Shown: in pieces, positions 33,758 through 41,393 of the stretch
How the letters are laid out: each line of letters opens with the position of its first letter
Numbering within the stretch: position 1 is the stretch's first letter
From: AG2 sp036493735
Lineage (GTDB): Bacteria; Gemmatimonadota; Gemmatimonadetes; Gemmatimonadales; Gemmatimonadaceae
NCBI GenBank assembly: GCA_036493735.1
Contig: DASXPH010000148.1
Span: 62,001 to 126,000, forward strand
Reading direction: 5' to 3'
DNA length: 64,000 bases
Notes under the pieces: generated by a model
The model's input: the letters and a program-made list of their open reading frames with translations, nothing else
Told to the model about the DNA's origin: nothing
Databases searched by the model: none
Translations under genes and position numbers: made by a program

Positions 33758-33993
33758 TCGTCCTACTCCCTGTACTTGGTGATGTCGGAGTGTCCGGACG
33801 AACCGTACCTACCGACTAGATGATCCTACTCGCGGCAACCCGCCCCCGCGCAGGCGTGCGAACAGATAAATGACGAGGGACCTGAGCGTTGCGTCTCCAG
33901 GTCCCCCATACATCCACTGGTAGCGCGCGGCTAACGCGCGTTTTTCGCTCGCCCCAAGCTAATCGACTATGGGGCAACAGGAAAGGGCCGTTT
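33758..33993. promoter_or_regulatory. cspA leader region with two hairpins
   Basis: This 236-bp stretch has no ORF. It holds a stem GGGACCTG/CAGGTCCC (33877-33884 and 33898-33905) and a CGCGCG/CGCGCG stem (33924-33929 and 33935-33940) followed by TTTTT on the plus strand. It contains the csp promoter and leader on the minus strand, and possibly a small plus-strand transcript ending at 33945. Confidence 0.4.
33924..33945 (+). terminator. Possible plus-strand intrinsic terminator
   Basis: CGCGCG arms around GCTAA are followed directly by five T residues on the plus strand. No plus-strand ORF precedes it. If functional it would end a short non-coding transcript running antisense to the csp leader. 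Confidence 0.4.
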
Positions 33994-34112
33994 CGGTGGC
34001 TGGTGACTAGTGGTTAATAACTGGTAAACGAGAAGGCCGGCGGACAAAGCTCGCCGGCCTTCCGAAATTCACCAACAACCAGCCACCACCCACCAGCCAC
34101 CAGTTACGGATT
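33994..34112. repeat. Heptad element H7 with hairpin
   Basis: The left arm is GGTGGCT, GGTGACT, AGTGGTT-type units. The right arm is C-rich (AACCAGC, CACCACC, CACCAGC units) to about 34107. The central hairpin GAAGGCCGGCG/CGCCGGCCTTC (34032-34062) is a terminator-like 11-bp stem for the lipoprotein gene on the minus strand. The C-terminal stop of that gene is at 34104, at the edge of the array. Confidence 0.75.
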
Positions 34113-34580
34113 CTTCTTCTTCTTGACGTCGACGTTGTTTCCAATGACGCCGCCAAGGATGCCGCCGGCGGCCGCACCGATGATACCACCCTTCACCTTG
34201 TCGCGGCTCGTCGTGGCGCCAAGGATCGCGCCCGCAGCCGCACCGATCGCCGCATCACGCTTGGTGTTCTTCACGGTCGTCGTCGTCGGAGCTGGCGCCG
34301 GGGCCGGGGCGCTATACGCGCCATTCGAAGAGCTGCTTCGCCGAGCTGTCGTGGAGTGGTACTCCGTGCCGCGGCTTGCCGTACGCGGTGCCGTCGCCAC
34401 GGGCGCCGGAGCCGCATATCCACGCTCCACCGCGGAAATGCTGTCCAGCCGCCGCGCCGAATCCGTCTGATTCGCGAGGTTCAGGTCCTTCTGCAGCGCG
34501 TCGTTACTGGAGTTGTCCTTGTGACATCCGGCCGCTGCTGCCGCGAGCGCGGCCAGGATGATCATCGCATGTCGTTTCAT
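34104..34580 (-). CDS. Glycine-zipper lipoprotein
   Basis: A 158-residue envelope lipoprotein: signal MKRHAMIILAALAAAAAGC with a lipobox, then a Ser/Thr/Pro/Ala-rich linker. A C-terminal glycine zipper (AAIGAAAGAILGATTSRDKVKGGIIGAAAGGILGGVIGNN, about residues 109-148) can form two packed membrane-embedded helices. The protein ends VDVKKKKNP. Such proteins are common in the cell envelope and of unknown function. The stop codon lies in heptad element H7. Confidence 0.8.
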   Translation of the reverse strand: MKRHAMIILAALAAAAAGCHKDNSSNDALQKDLNLANQTDSARRLDSISAVERGYAAPAPVATAPRTASRGTEYHSTTARRSSSSNGAYSAPAPAPAPTTTTVKNTKRDAAIGAAAGAILGATTSRDKVKGGIIGAAAGGILGGVIGNNVDVKKKKNP

Positions 34581-34773
34581 CGCGTTCCCCCGATTAGGGT
34601 CCAGGCCCTATGGGCAGGCCTTGTGCCATCGCCCGGGCCCGTCAGCCGTCCCTAGAGGCCCTCCTGAAGCGGCCGCGGCTATAGCTGACCATCGTTATGG
34701 ACGCCGCAATGAGACAGTACACCGCGCTCAGCCGCCCGATCTCACGTTCTGGAGAATCGTTAGGCATTGGGCG
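34581..34773. other. Intergenic gap upstream of the TPP element
   Basis: This 193-bp stretch lies between the lipoprotein start and repeat H8 and holds the lipoprotein's promoter. I see no ORF, hairpin array or recognised motif besides one octamer (34758). Confidence 0.4.
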
Positions 34774-34882
34774 GCGGTGGTCGGTGGGCGGTGGGCGGTG
34801 AACTGACAGCTCACAGCTACCGACCACGGTTCACCGACACCACCGACCACCGACCATCACCGTTCACCGTTCACCGATTACA
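34774..34882. repeat. Heptad element H8
   Basis: The left arm is G-rich (GCGGTGG, TCGGTGG, GCGGTGG, GCGGTGA). The right arm is C-rich (ACCGACC, CACCGAC, CACCGAC, CACCGTT, CACCGTT, CACCGAT units). It lies directly before the TPP riboswitch and after the divergent lipoprotein promoter. The right arm's last units touch the riboswitch. It may have supplied or may block the riboswitch promoter. Confidence 0.75.
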
Positions 34883-34889
34883 TTCCCCC

Positions 34890-34978
34890 ATTGACCGGGG
34901 TGCCGCAGCCACTTAGGGCGCGCGGCTGAGAGAGTCCCGTTGAACCTGATCCGGTTCGCACCGGCGTAGGGAGTCAGC
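34890..34978 (+). promoter_or_regulatory. TPP riboswitch (THI element)
   Basis: The plus strand carries the THI-box consensus: GGGGTGCC, GGCTGAGA (34924-34931), then GAACCTGATCCGG (34942-34954) and the 3' GCGTAGGGA (34964-34972). TGAC (34892-34895) and GTCA (34973-34976) close P1. The aptamer binds thiamine pyrophosphate and represses downstream expression. The next genes are a 23-codon leader ORF and a TonB receptor, so the receptor is probably for thiamine or a precursor. No separate terminator hairpin is seen; control could be by masking the GGGAG at 34970-34974. Confidence 0.93.
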
Positions 34979-34981
34979 CAA

Positions 34982-35053
34982 ATGTCCATTCGCTCGATCG
35001 TCCGCCATGCGGACGCCGACGCGCGACGTATCCAGCCGAGGATACGCCCATGA
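34982..35053 (+). CDS. Possible leader peptide ORF after the TPP riboswitch
   Basis: A 23-codon ORF (MSIRSIVRHADADARRIQPR, then IRP) starts eight bases after GGGAG inside the 3' side of the riboswitch. Its TGA overlaps the receptor's ATG as ATGA. It is in a different frame from the receptor. Whether it is a real coupling ORF, a remnant of the receptor's N-terminus after a frameshift, or chance cannot be decided here. Confidence 0.4.
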   Translation: MSIRSIVRHADADARRIQPRIRP

Positions 35054-37287
35054 TCGCGTCGTTGCTTGTCGTACCCATCCTCTCGGCAATCCTGCAACAG
35101 CAGCCCGAGCTCTCGGGACAGATCGCCGATTCGACGACCCATGCCGCGGTGCCGAGTGTGGTCGTGCTCGATATCGCCACGCGCCGACGGGCACTCAGCG
35201 ACAGCGCTGGGCGATTCCACCTGAACGTGACACTGCCCGCGCGTCTACGCTTCTCGCGTGTCGGCTACGCGTCGCGCGAGATCGCGGTGACAACGACGAA
35301 TGTCGCGGTGCAGCTCGCGCCGTCGCCGCGCACCCTGGAGGAAATGACGGTCACCGCGATTCGCGGAGGCGCTGCAGACGAGGGCGCGCCCGTTTCACAG
35401 CGTACGATCACGCGCCCTGAAATCGTGCAGCGCTCCTTCGGCCAGGAGGTTCCGCTCCTGCTGCAAGGCACACCGTCGATCACCTCGTATGCCGAGACCG
35501 GCAACTACTGGGGCTACAGCTACACACGCCTCCGCGGTATCGATCAATCGCGCATCAACCTAACGATTGACGGCATTCCGCTGAACGACCCCGAGGATCA
35601 GGTGCTGTACTTCGCCGATTTTCCCGATCTCGCCAGCAGCATCGAATCGGTTCAGATCCAGCGCGGCGTCGGGACGAGCAGTGCGGGCACCGCGTCGTTC
35701 GCGGGCTCGATGAACTTCGAGACGGCGCCGCTAGCCAGTCAACCGGGAACACTGGTACAGCTCGAAGGCGGCTCGTTTGCATCCAAGCGCGGGAGCGCCG
35801 AATATCGCTCCGGATTGCTCGGCAACGGACTGGCCTTCTACGCACGACTCACCGATCTCCAATCCGACGGCTATCGCTACCACTCGGGTGTGCTCGGGCG
35901 ATCGGGCCTCGTTAGCGCCGGCTATTTCGGTGCGCGAGACGTCGTGAAGGTAATGGCGACGGCGGGACTCCTTCACGACACCCTGAGCTATCTCGCGGTT
36001 CCGGACACGGAGCTGTCTCGGGATAGGCGCATCAACCCACTCCAGCCGACGGAGCTGGACCGCTTCGGTGAGCAGCTCATGTCGGCGGCGTATACGCGCC
36101 TGCTGGGCAGCAGCTCATCCTGGTCTACGACGCTGTATCGGATCTCGTCCAGTGGGAACTACGACGTCGCGATCGATCCCGACCTCTGGAACTATCATCT
36201 CGATTTTCGGTGGTACGGCCTGACGAGTGCATGGAATTGGCAGACGGAACGCGTGCGCGTGAACGTCGGACTCAACGTGAATCGTTACTCGCGCGACCAT
36301 TATGCGTTCGTTCGTCCGGACCTCACGGACGACGTTTACTTCAACACCGGCCACAAAGACGACCAGAGCGGATTCGCGAAGGTCGCGTACGATATCGGCC
36401 GCGCGACGCTATTCGGCGATCTTCAGCTGCGACAGGCCAAGTTCAGCTACGTTCCCGATGTGCATGCCGACATCGCCGGTCAGTCGATCACGTGGCGGTT
36501 CATGAATCCGCGCGCGGGCCTCACATATCGTCTCACCAGCAGCCTGTCCGCCTACGCGTCGTACGGCACGACCAGTCGCGAGCCGGCGCGACTCGACATG
36601 CTCGCCGGCTTCGACAATCTCGACACGTCGAACGTCGCCTTCGTGGGCTCGTTCTCGCGGGTGCGCCCGGAGACCGTGCACGACGTCGAAGCGGGCGTCA
36701 CGCTGTCGACGACGCGGGCGCGGCTGCAGGCAAACGTCTTCTCGATGGATTTCCGCAACGAGATCGAACCGATCGGGGCATTGAGCTATCAGGGGTTGCC
36801 GCTGCGGAAGAATGTGGCAGCGAGCTATCGGCGCGGCGTCGAGCTGGACGCTGGCTATCATCTCACGTCATCGCTCCGCGCTTCGGTGAATGCCACGTTG
36901 ATGCAAGCGCGCATTGCCGACTACACCGATGATGGGAGCGGCGAATCGTTTCACGATGTCGAGCCCCTGCTGACACCGAAGATCATCACGGCCCAGCGGC
37001 TGGAGTGGGACGTCACGCGCGCGGTTTCGCTATGGACCGAAGGACGGTTCACGGGGCGCTCGCAGCTCGACAACACCGACAATTCCGCGCTCGTCCTCCC
37101 GTCTGCCTACGTCGTCGATGGAGAGGCAGCCTGGCGCTTCAATGGCGGCCGCGATGCCATCGAGGTCCGAGGGAACAATCTCGCGAACTCGAAGCGCTAC
37201 GGCAGCGGCTATGGCAGCGGCAATACGCCATATTACTACGTGCTGCCTCCGCGCAACATGTTCGTGACTTTGAAACTAGGGTTCTGA
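35050..37287 (+). CDS. TPP-riboswitch-controlled TonB-dependent receptor, probable thiamine uptake
   Basis: The 745-residue outer-membrane protein has a short signal sequence (MIASLLVVPILSAILQQ) and a CarboxypepD-regulatory/Cna-like domain (20-100). The plug is at about 105-215 (VTAIRGG, then LLQGTPSITSYAETGNYWG, YTRLRGIDQSRINLTIDGI), with the barrel beyond. A terminal LKLGF with aromatic Phe ends the last strand. The riboswitch upstream argues for import of thiamine or a moiety, using TonB energy; that is inference from regulation. The ATG at 35050 overlaps the leader ORF stop. The next gene follows after ten bases. Confidence 0.9.
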   Translation: MIASLLVVPILSAILQQQPELSGQIADSTTHAAVPSVVVLDIATRRRALSDSAGRFHLNVTLPARLRFSRVGYASREIAVTTTNVAVQLAPSPRTLEEMTVTAIRGGAADEGAPVSQRTITRPEIVQRSFGQEVPLLLQGTPSITSYAETGNYWGYSYTRLRGIDQSRINLTIDGIPLNDPEDQVLYFADFPDLASSIESVQIQRGVGTSSAGTASFAGSMNFETAPLASQPGTLVQLEGGSFASKRGSAEYRSGLLGNGLAFYARLTDLQSDGYRYHSGVLGRSGLVSAGYFGARDVVKVMATAGLLHDTLSYLAVPDTELSRDRRINPLQPTELDRFGEQLMSAAYTRLLGSSSSWSTTLYRISSSGNYDVAIDPDLWNYHLDFRWYGLTSAWNWQTERVRVNVGLNVNRYSRDHYAFVRPDLTDDVYFNTGHKDDQSGFAKVAYDIGRATLFGDLQLRQAKFSYVPDVHADIAGQSITWRFMNPRAGLTYRLTSSLSAYASYGTTSREPARLDMLAGFDNLDTSNVAFVGSFSRVRPETVHDVEAGVTLSTTRARLQANVFSMDFRNEIEPIGALSYQGLPLRKNVAASYRRGVELDAGYHLTSSLRASVNATLMQARIADYTDDGSGESFHDVEPLLTPKIITAQRLEWDVTRAVSLWTEGRFTGRSQLDNTDNSALVLPSAYVVDGEAAWRFNGGRDAIEVRGNNLANSKRYGSGYGSGNTPYYYVLPPRNMFVTLKLGF

Positions 37288-37297
37288 CGATGATGCC

Positions 37298-39166
37298 GTG
37301 GCGGATACTCGTGGCGTGAGTCGCGAGACAGCGACGAACGACCCACAGTATCCGCCGATCGGCGCGCACGGCGTCATCGGCGACCTCCGGACGGCGGCCC
37401 TCGTCGCCACCGACGGCACGATCGACTTCTTCTGCGCACCGGAGTTCGACGCGCCGACGATCTTCGCGCGACTGCTCGACGCGAGTGATGGCGGCTCATT
37501 CACGATCGAGTTGCTGGCCAGGGTCACCGGGCGCGAGCAACGATATCTGCGAGATACGAATGTGCTCGCGACGCGTCTCCTCGCCAACGGCGCGGAGCTC
37601 GAGATCATCGACTTCATGCCGGTGGAGCGCCGCCCGTCGCCGAGCCGGATCGTGCGCTATGTGCGCATGCTGCGCGGAACGGGCCGCGTGCGCTGTGTCT
37701 GCGCTCCTCGTTTCGGCTATGCGCGCGCCACCCATCTGGTCGCGCTCCGCGCCGACTCGGCCGACTTCGTGCCGCTCGCCGGTCCGTCGCTACGCCTAAC
37801 GACACGCGCGCCATTGTGTTTCGCCGGGCGGGATGTCGCGGCCGAGCTGCGTATGGAGGCGGGAGAAGGCGTCGCGTTCGTGCTCGAGGTTGGCGAACCG
37901 GAGGGGTTCAGGAGCGGAAAGGTCGACCGGTGGGCACGACGCGCATTGCGCAAGACGGTGGTGTTCTGGCGCCGTTGGATCTCGAAGTCGAAATACCGTG
38001 GGGAATGGCGGAGCGCCGCTCGGCGCTCCGCGCTCATGCTCAAGCTCCTACAAAGTCGGCGGACAGGCGCGATCATCGCCGCGCCGACCTTCGGCCTGCC
38101 CGAGACCATCGGCGGCACGCGGAACTGGGATTTTCGATACGCATGGATCCGCGATTCGGCGTTCGTCGTATACGGGCTCGGTCGCATCGGTCTGCATAAC
38201 GAGGCGCGCGCCTTCACGAACTGGGTCATGAGGTGTTGCGAGCAGGCGCCATCGCCGGGCGAGCTACGGACGCTCTACACCGTGGACGGCGGTGCCCCGG
38301 TCGGCGAGGCGACCCTCGACCATCTGCAAGGCTATAGGGGATCGCGGCCCGTTCGCGTCGGCAACGCGGCGCACGATCAGTTACAGCTCGACATCTATGG
38401 TGAGTTGATGGACGCCCTCTATCAGCGAGACGAGCATGCGGAACCGACGACCCGTGCACTGTGGTCTCGCGTGGCGGAGCTCACGGACTGGGTGTCGCGC
38501 AACTGGCAGCGACCCGACCAGGGTATCTGGGAGGTGCGCTCGGGCTGTCAGCAGTTTCTGTATTCGCGGGTGATGTGCTGGACCGCCATGGATCGAGCGC
38601 TACGCATCGCGAGCCGGCGGCGGCTCGCCGCGCCGAGAGAGGAATGGCGGAACGCGCGCGATGCGATCCACGCCGACGTTCATCGGCATTTCTGGAATGA
38701 CTCGTTGGGAGCGTTCGTCGGCGTGCGCGGCGGCAACGCGGTGGACGCGGCGTGTCTCGTGATGCCGCTGGTGGGCTTCATCGCGCCGACAGACGCGCGC
38801 TGGCAATCCACCCTGCGCGTGGTGGAACAACGGCTCGTGCGCGACGGCCTGGTACGCCGCTATGACATGTCTGGGATGGACACCGACGCTGGGAGCCTCA
38901 CGGCGCCCAGCTTCACTTTTTGCTCGTTCTGGTACGTGGAAAGTCTCGCTCGCGGTGGCGAGGAGGGGAAAGCCCGAGAGCTGATGCGACGCCTGCTAGG
39001 ACGCGCGAATCATCTCGGGCTCTTCTCTGAGGACCTGGGCACGAACGGTGAATTGCTGGGCAATTTTCCTCAGGCACTCGTCGGCGCTGCCCTTCTCGGG
39101 GCTGCCGTTTCCTTAGGAGGAGCTCGCGGAGGCCGTGGCGGCGTTTCCCATTGGCCCCGGTGTTGA
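37298..39166 (+). CDS. Glycoside hydrolase family 15 protein (glucoamylase/trehalase-like)
   Basis: A 622-residue cytoplasmic protein of the GH15 type. The N-terminal beta domain starts PPIGAHGVIGDLRTAALVATDGTIDFFC. The (alpha/alpha)6 barrel carries GTRNWDFRYAWIRDSAFVVYGL near residue 268, GIWEVRSGCQQFLYS near 405 (catalytic Glu in GIWE) and SEDLGTNGELLGNFPQAL near the end, the base region. It should release glucose from alpha-glucans or hydrolyse trehalose; the sequence does not separate these. The start is GTG at 37298 or 37316. It follows the TonB receptor by ten bases and may be co-transcribed with it. Confidence 0.9.
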   Translation: MADTRGVSRETATNDPQYPPIGAHGVIGDLRTAALVATDGTIDFFCAPEFDAPTIFARLLDASDGGSFTIELLARVTGREQRYLRDTNVLATRLLANGAELEIIDFMPVERRPSPSRIVRYVRMLRGTGRVRCVCAPRFGYARATHLVALRADSADFVPLAGPSLRLTTRAPLCFAGRDVAAELRMEAGEGVAFVLEVGEPEGFRSGKVDRWARRALRKTVVFWRRWISKSKYRGEWRSAARRSALMLKLLQSRRTGAIIAAPTFGLPETIGGTRNWDFRYAWIRDSAFVVYGLGRIGLHNEARAFTNWVMRCCEQAPSPGELRTLYTVDGGAPVGEATLDHLQGYRGSRPVRVGNAAHDQLQLDIYGELMDALYQRDEHAEPTTRALWSRVAELTDWVSRNWQRPDQGIWEVRSGCQQFLYSRVMCWTAMDRALRIASRRRLAAPREEWRNARDAIHADVHRHFWNDSLGAFVGVRGGNAVDAACLVMPLVGFIAPTDARWQSTLRVVEQRLVRDGLVRRYDMSGMDTDAGSLTAPSFTFCSFWYVESLARGGEEGKARELMRRLLGRANHLGLFSEDLGTNGELLGNFPQALVGAALLGAAVSLGGARGGRGGVSHWPRC

Positions 39167-39185
39167 TCGACGTTGAAAAGCCACT

Positions 39186-40151
39186 ATGGTCGCGTCCGCT
39201 CGGTACTCCGGTTCGCCATTGGGTGTACGAGTTGCAATGCTCGTGTTCATGCCAGGATCAGGCGAGGTCTTGACGAACCCACCGCTCGGCCCCAAGCCGG
39301 TCGGGGGGAAGCGGCACGACCCTGGGGATCGTCGGTCGGAGGCGACTGCCGGTCGCCGGGGGGTCTCGGTGCATTTCACGAGGCGCCGTGTGCTCGCACT
39401 CCTGGGCGACATCGCTGCGGTGATCGTGCTCATCGCCGCGATCATATTCGCCGTGAACCACGAGCGGCCGATCTTCGCCGGACAACCGTCGGTCGTTCAG
39501 AGCCTGTCGGATCGCGTGCCGGCAACGAAGCCGATCGTTACGCCGTTGGCGGCTGATACTGGGCGGCTCGCCGTATTGCTCCACAACCCGCAGTTCGCCA
39601 TCGATAGCGCCGCCTTTGCCGCGGATCTGGTGCGTACTGGACGCATGTCGCAGGAGCGCGCCGACTCGATTGCCTACTACGCTGTGCGTGAGGCCTATCA
39701 GTACGGAATTCCGCCAGCCGTGATCTTTGGCGTCATGCTCACGGAGAACGCGCTGTTCGTCAGCAATGCGCTGTCGAACGTCGGCGCCGTCGGGCTGATG
39801 CAGGTGTACCCGAAGATCTGGCTCAAGGCGCTCGGCGACAAGTTCGGGACTGATCTCGCGTCAGACTCCACGAATCTGAAATATGGCGTCTACATCCTGA
39901 GCGAGTACATCAAGAAGAAGGGGAACGAGCAGACGGCAAGCCCCAGCGAAGTGCAAAAGGGATTGCTCAAATACAATGGCTGCGTGAGGGGAACGAACAC
40001 GCCCAACTGCAAGACGTATCCGTCGAAGGTCAAGAACTACGTCGAGCGGCAGGGGGAATCGCTGTGCGGTGACAAGACATTCTACCAGTGCATCGCGAAG
40101 CCATTCATGGATGGGTTCCTCGGGCGCAGCGTGGCGAGCGCCGCGCCCTGA
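39186..40151 (+). CDS. Lytic transglycosylase domain membrane protein
   Basis: This 321-residue protein has one membrane segment (about 70-88, VLALLGDIAAVIVLIAA), probably an inner-membrane anchor with the catalytic domain outside. The SLT-like core is YAVREAYQYGIPPAVIFGVMLTENALF (Glu in LTEN as the acid), then GAVGLMQVYPKIW and YGVYILSEYIKKKGN. It should cleave peptidoglycan to 1,6-anhydroMurNAc products. Two cysteine-containing parts near the end (NGCVRGTNTPNCKTY and ESLCGDKTFYQCIAK) could form disulphides. The start is uncertain; residues 1-60 lack homology and an ATG at 39237 is also possible. Confidence 0.8.
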   Translation: MVASARYSGSPLGVRVAMLVFMPGSGEVLTNPPLGPKPVGGKRHDPGDRRSEATAGRRGVSVHFTRRRVLALLGDIAAVIVLIAAIIFAVNHERPIFAGQPSVVQSLSDRVPATKPIVTPLAADTGRLAVLLHNPQFAIDSAAFAADLVRTGRMSQERADSIAYYAVREAYQYGIPPAVIFGVMLTENALFVSNALSNVGAVGLMQVYPKIWLKALGDKFGTDLASDSTNLKYGVYILSEYIKKKGNEQTASPSEVQKGLLKYNGCVRGTNTPNCKTYPSKVKNYVERQGESLCGDKTFYQCIAKPFMDGFLGRSVASAAP

Positions 40152-40154
40152 GAG

Positions 40155-41363
40155 CTAGCGCCGCGCCTCCAGCTTCCAGAAGTCGATGCCGCCGGCCTGC
40201 TGACCGACGTCGATCGATGCGACTTTCTGGAGCGACGTCAGGTCGATGACGTCCACGGTTCCCGGCTGAGCGCCGACGCCTTCGATCGAAGCGAATGCGT
40301 ACCGGTCATCGCTCGACACGGTGATCCCGCTCGCCACCTTGCGTGTCGTTGGAATGCGGCCCAGCTCTTTGCCCGTCGCGATGTCGATGACCGACACCGA
40401 CTGGCCGCGCTTGTTCGTGCCGATGAGGAGCTTTCCGTCGTGGGTCGCGGCGAGGTTGTAGACGCCGTCGCCGGTAGGAATGCGACGCGTCAGCTTCCAG
40501 CTGGCGACATCGATCTCGACGATGTCGTTTGACTTGTTGCAGGCCACGAAGATCTTGGACCCGTCGGACGACGGCTGGGCCCACGTGGGCGAGCAGGAGA
40601 CCGCGGCGGAGCGGGACGCCTGTGTTTCGTGCGATGCATCATGTCCGTTCATATCGTGTCCGGCCATCTCCACGTTCGCCATCGGCGCTCCCGTCAGGCC
40701 TTCCTCCTTTCCCAACGCGAGGTGGAAGTGTCGGACGACGTTGAACTGGCGTGTGTCGATCTCGACCAGCTCGTCGTTCATCATGCAGACCGAGTAGTGC
40801 TTCGTGCCTTGCGCGTTGAGCCGCGAGCCGTGCGGCATGACGCATGTGGGAATGCGAGTCACCTCGACCATCTGATCGCCGTAGACCACGGAGACCGAAG
40901 ATCGCACGGGATCGCCGTACAGGTTGAAGTTGACGGCGTACACGTAGGCGCCGTCGGGCGAGACCTGCAGCGTCGCCGGGAATGCTCCGAGATCGACTTT
41001 GCCGAGCAGGGAATCGCGATCCGTCGTGTATTTCCACAGCGCGCCGTACGGCATGCCGTGCGCGGTCGTGACATAGTAGTACTTTCCGTCCGGCGAGATG
41101 GCGATGCCGTGCGGGCCGAGCAGCTCGGTGGGATTGAGGCCGATGCGGTGCTCGCGTTCCACCCTGCCCCCGTTAGGCCCGAAGCTCACGAGCGATATGC
41201 GGTCGTTGCCTTCGGAGGCCACGAATACATAGTAGGTGGCCTGTGGCGCGCGATCGGTGATCGGTGAACGGTGGTCGGTTATCGGTGCTGGCTGCGCACG
41301 TGCTACCGAGGGGAGCGCACGAACGACCGACAACGCGATTGCTGCGACGAGAAGGCGTGTCAT
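40155..41363 (-). CDS. YncE-like secreted beta-propeller protein with an in-frame heptad insertion
   Basis: A 402-residue exported propeller: signal MTRLLVAAIALSVVRALPSVARA, then QPAPITDHRSPITDRAP, encoded by five 7-bp repeat units (H9), then seven propeller-like blades with ISPDGKYYYVTTAHGMP, SVIDIATGKELGRIPTT and SSDDRYAFASIEG. A GHDMNGHDASHE stretch near residue 240 is a possible metal-binding loop. Its function is unknown. The ATG at 41363 is preferred to one nine codons upstream. The repeat has no homology to the propeller fold, so it is a linker grown by repeat expansion. Confidence 0.8.
   Translation of the reverse strand: MTRLLVAAIALSVVRALPSVARAQPAPITDHRSPITDRAPQATYYVFVASEGNDRISLVSFGPNGGRVEREHRIGLNPTELLGPHGIAISPDGKYYYVTTAHGMPYGALWKYTTDRDSLLGKVDLGAFPATLQVSPDGAYVYAVNFNLYGDPVRSSVSVVYGDQMVEVTRIPTCVMPHGSRLNAQGTKHYSVCMMNDELVEIDTRQFNVVRHFHLALGKEEGLTGAPMANVEMAGHDMNGHDASHETQASRSAAVSCSPTWAQPSSDGSKIFVACNKSNDIVEIDVASWKLTRRIPTGDGVYNLAATHDGKLLIGTNKRGQSVSVIDIATGKELGRIPTTRKVASGITVSSDDRYAFASIEGVGAQPGTVDVIDLTSLQKVASIDVGQQAGGIDFWKLEARR
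41252..41286. repeat. Heptad element H9, five units inside a coding sequence
   Basis: GATCGGT, GATCGGT, GAACGGT, GGTCGGT, TATCGGT run without a gap. The last three units equal the first three left-arm units of H6 in the same order. The array lies in the gene at 40155-41363 just after its signal peptide. Seven is not a multiple of three, so a change of one or two units would shift the frame. Confidence 0.9.
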
Positions 41364-41393
41364 GGCTTGACGATGACACGCCGTCGCCAACTG

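Noticed and set aside
33758..33960. tRNA gene near the csp leader
   Set aside because: The GC stems resemble an arm of a tRNA, but no cloverleaf with conserved T-loop or D-loop and CCA-adjacent acceptor stem can be drawn.
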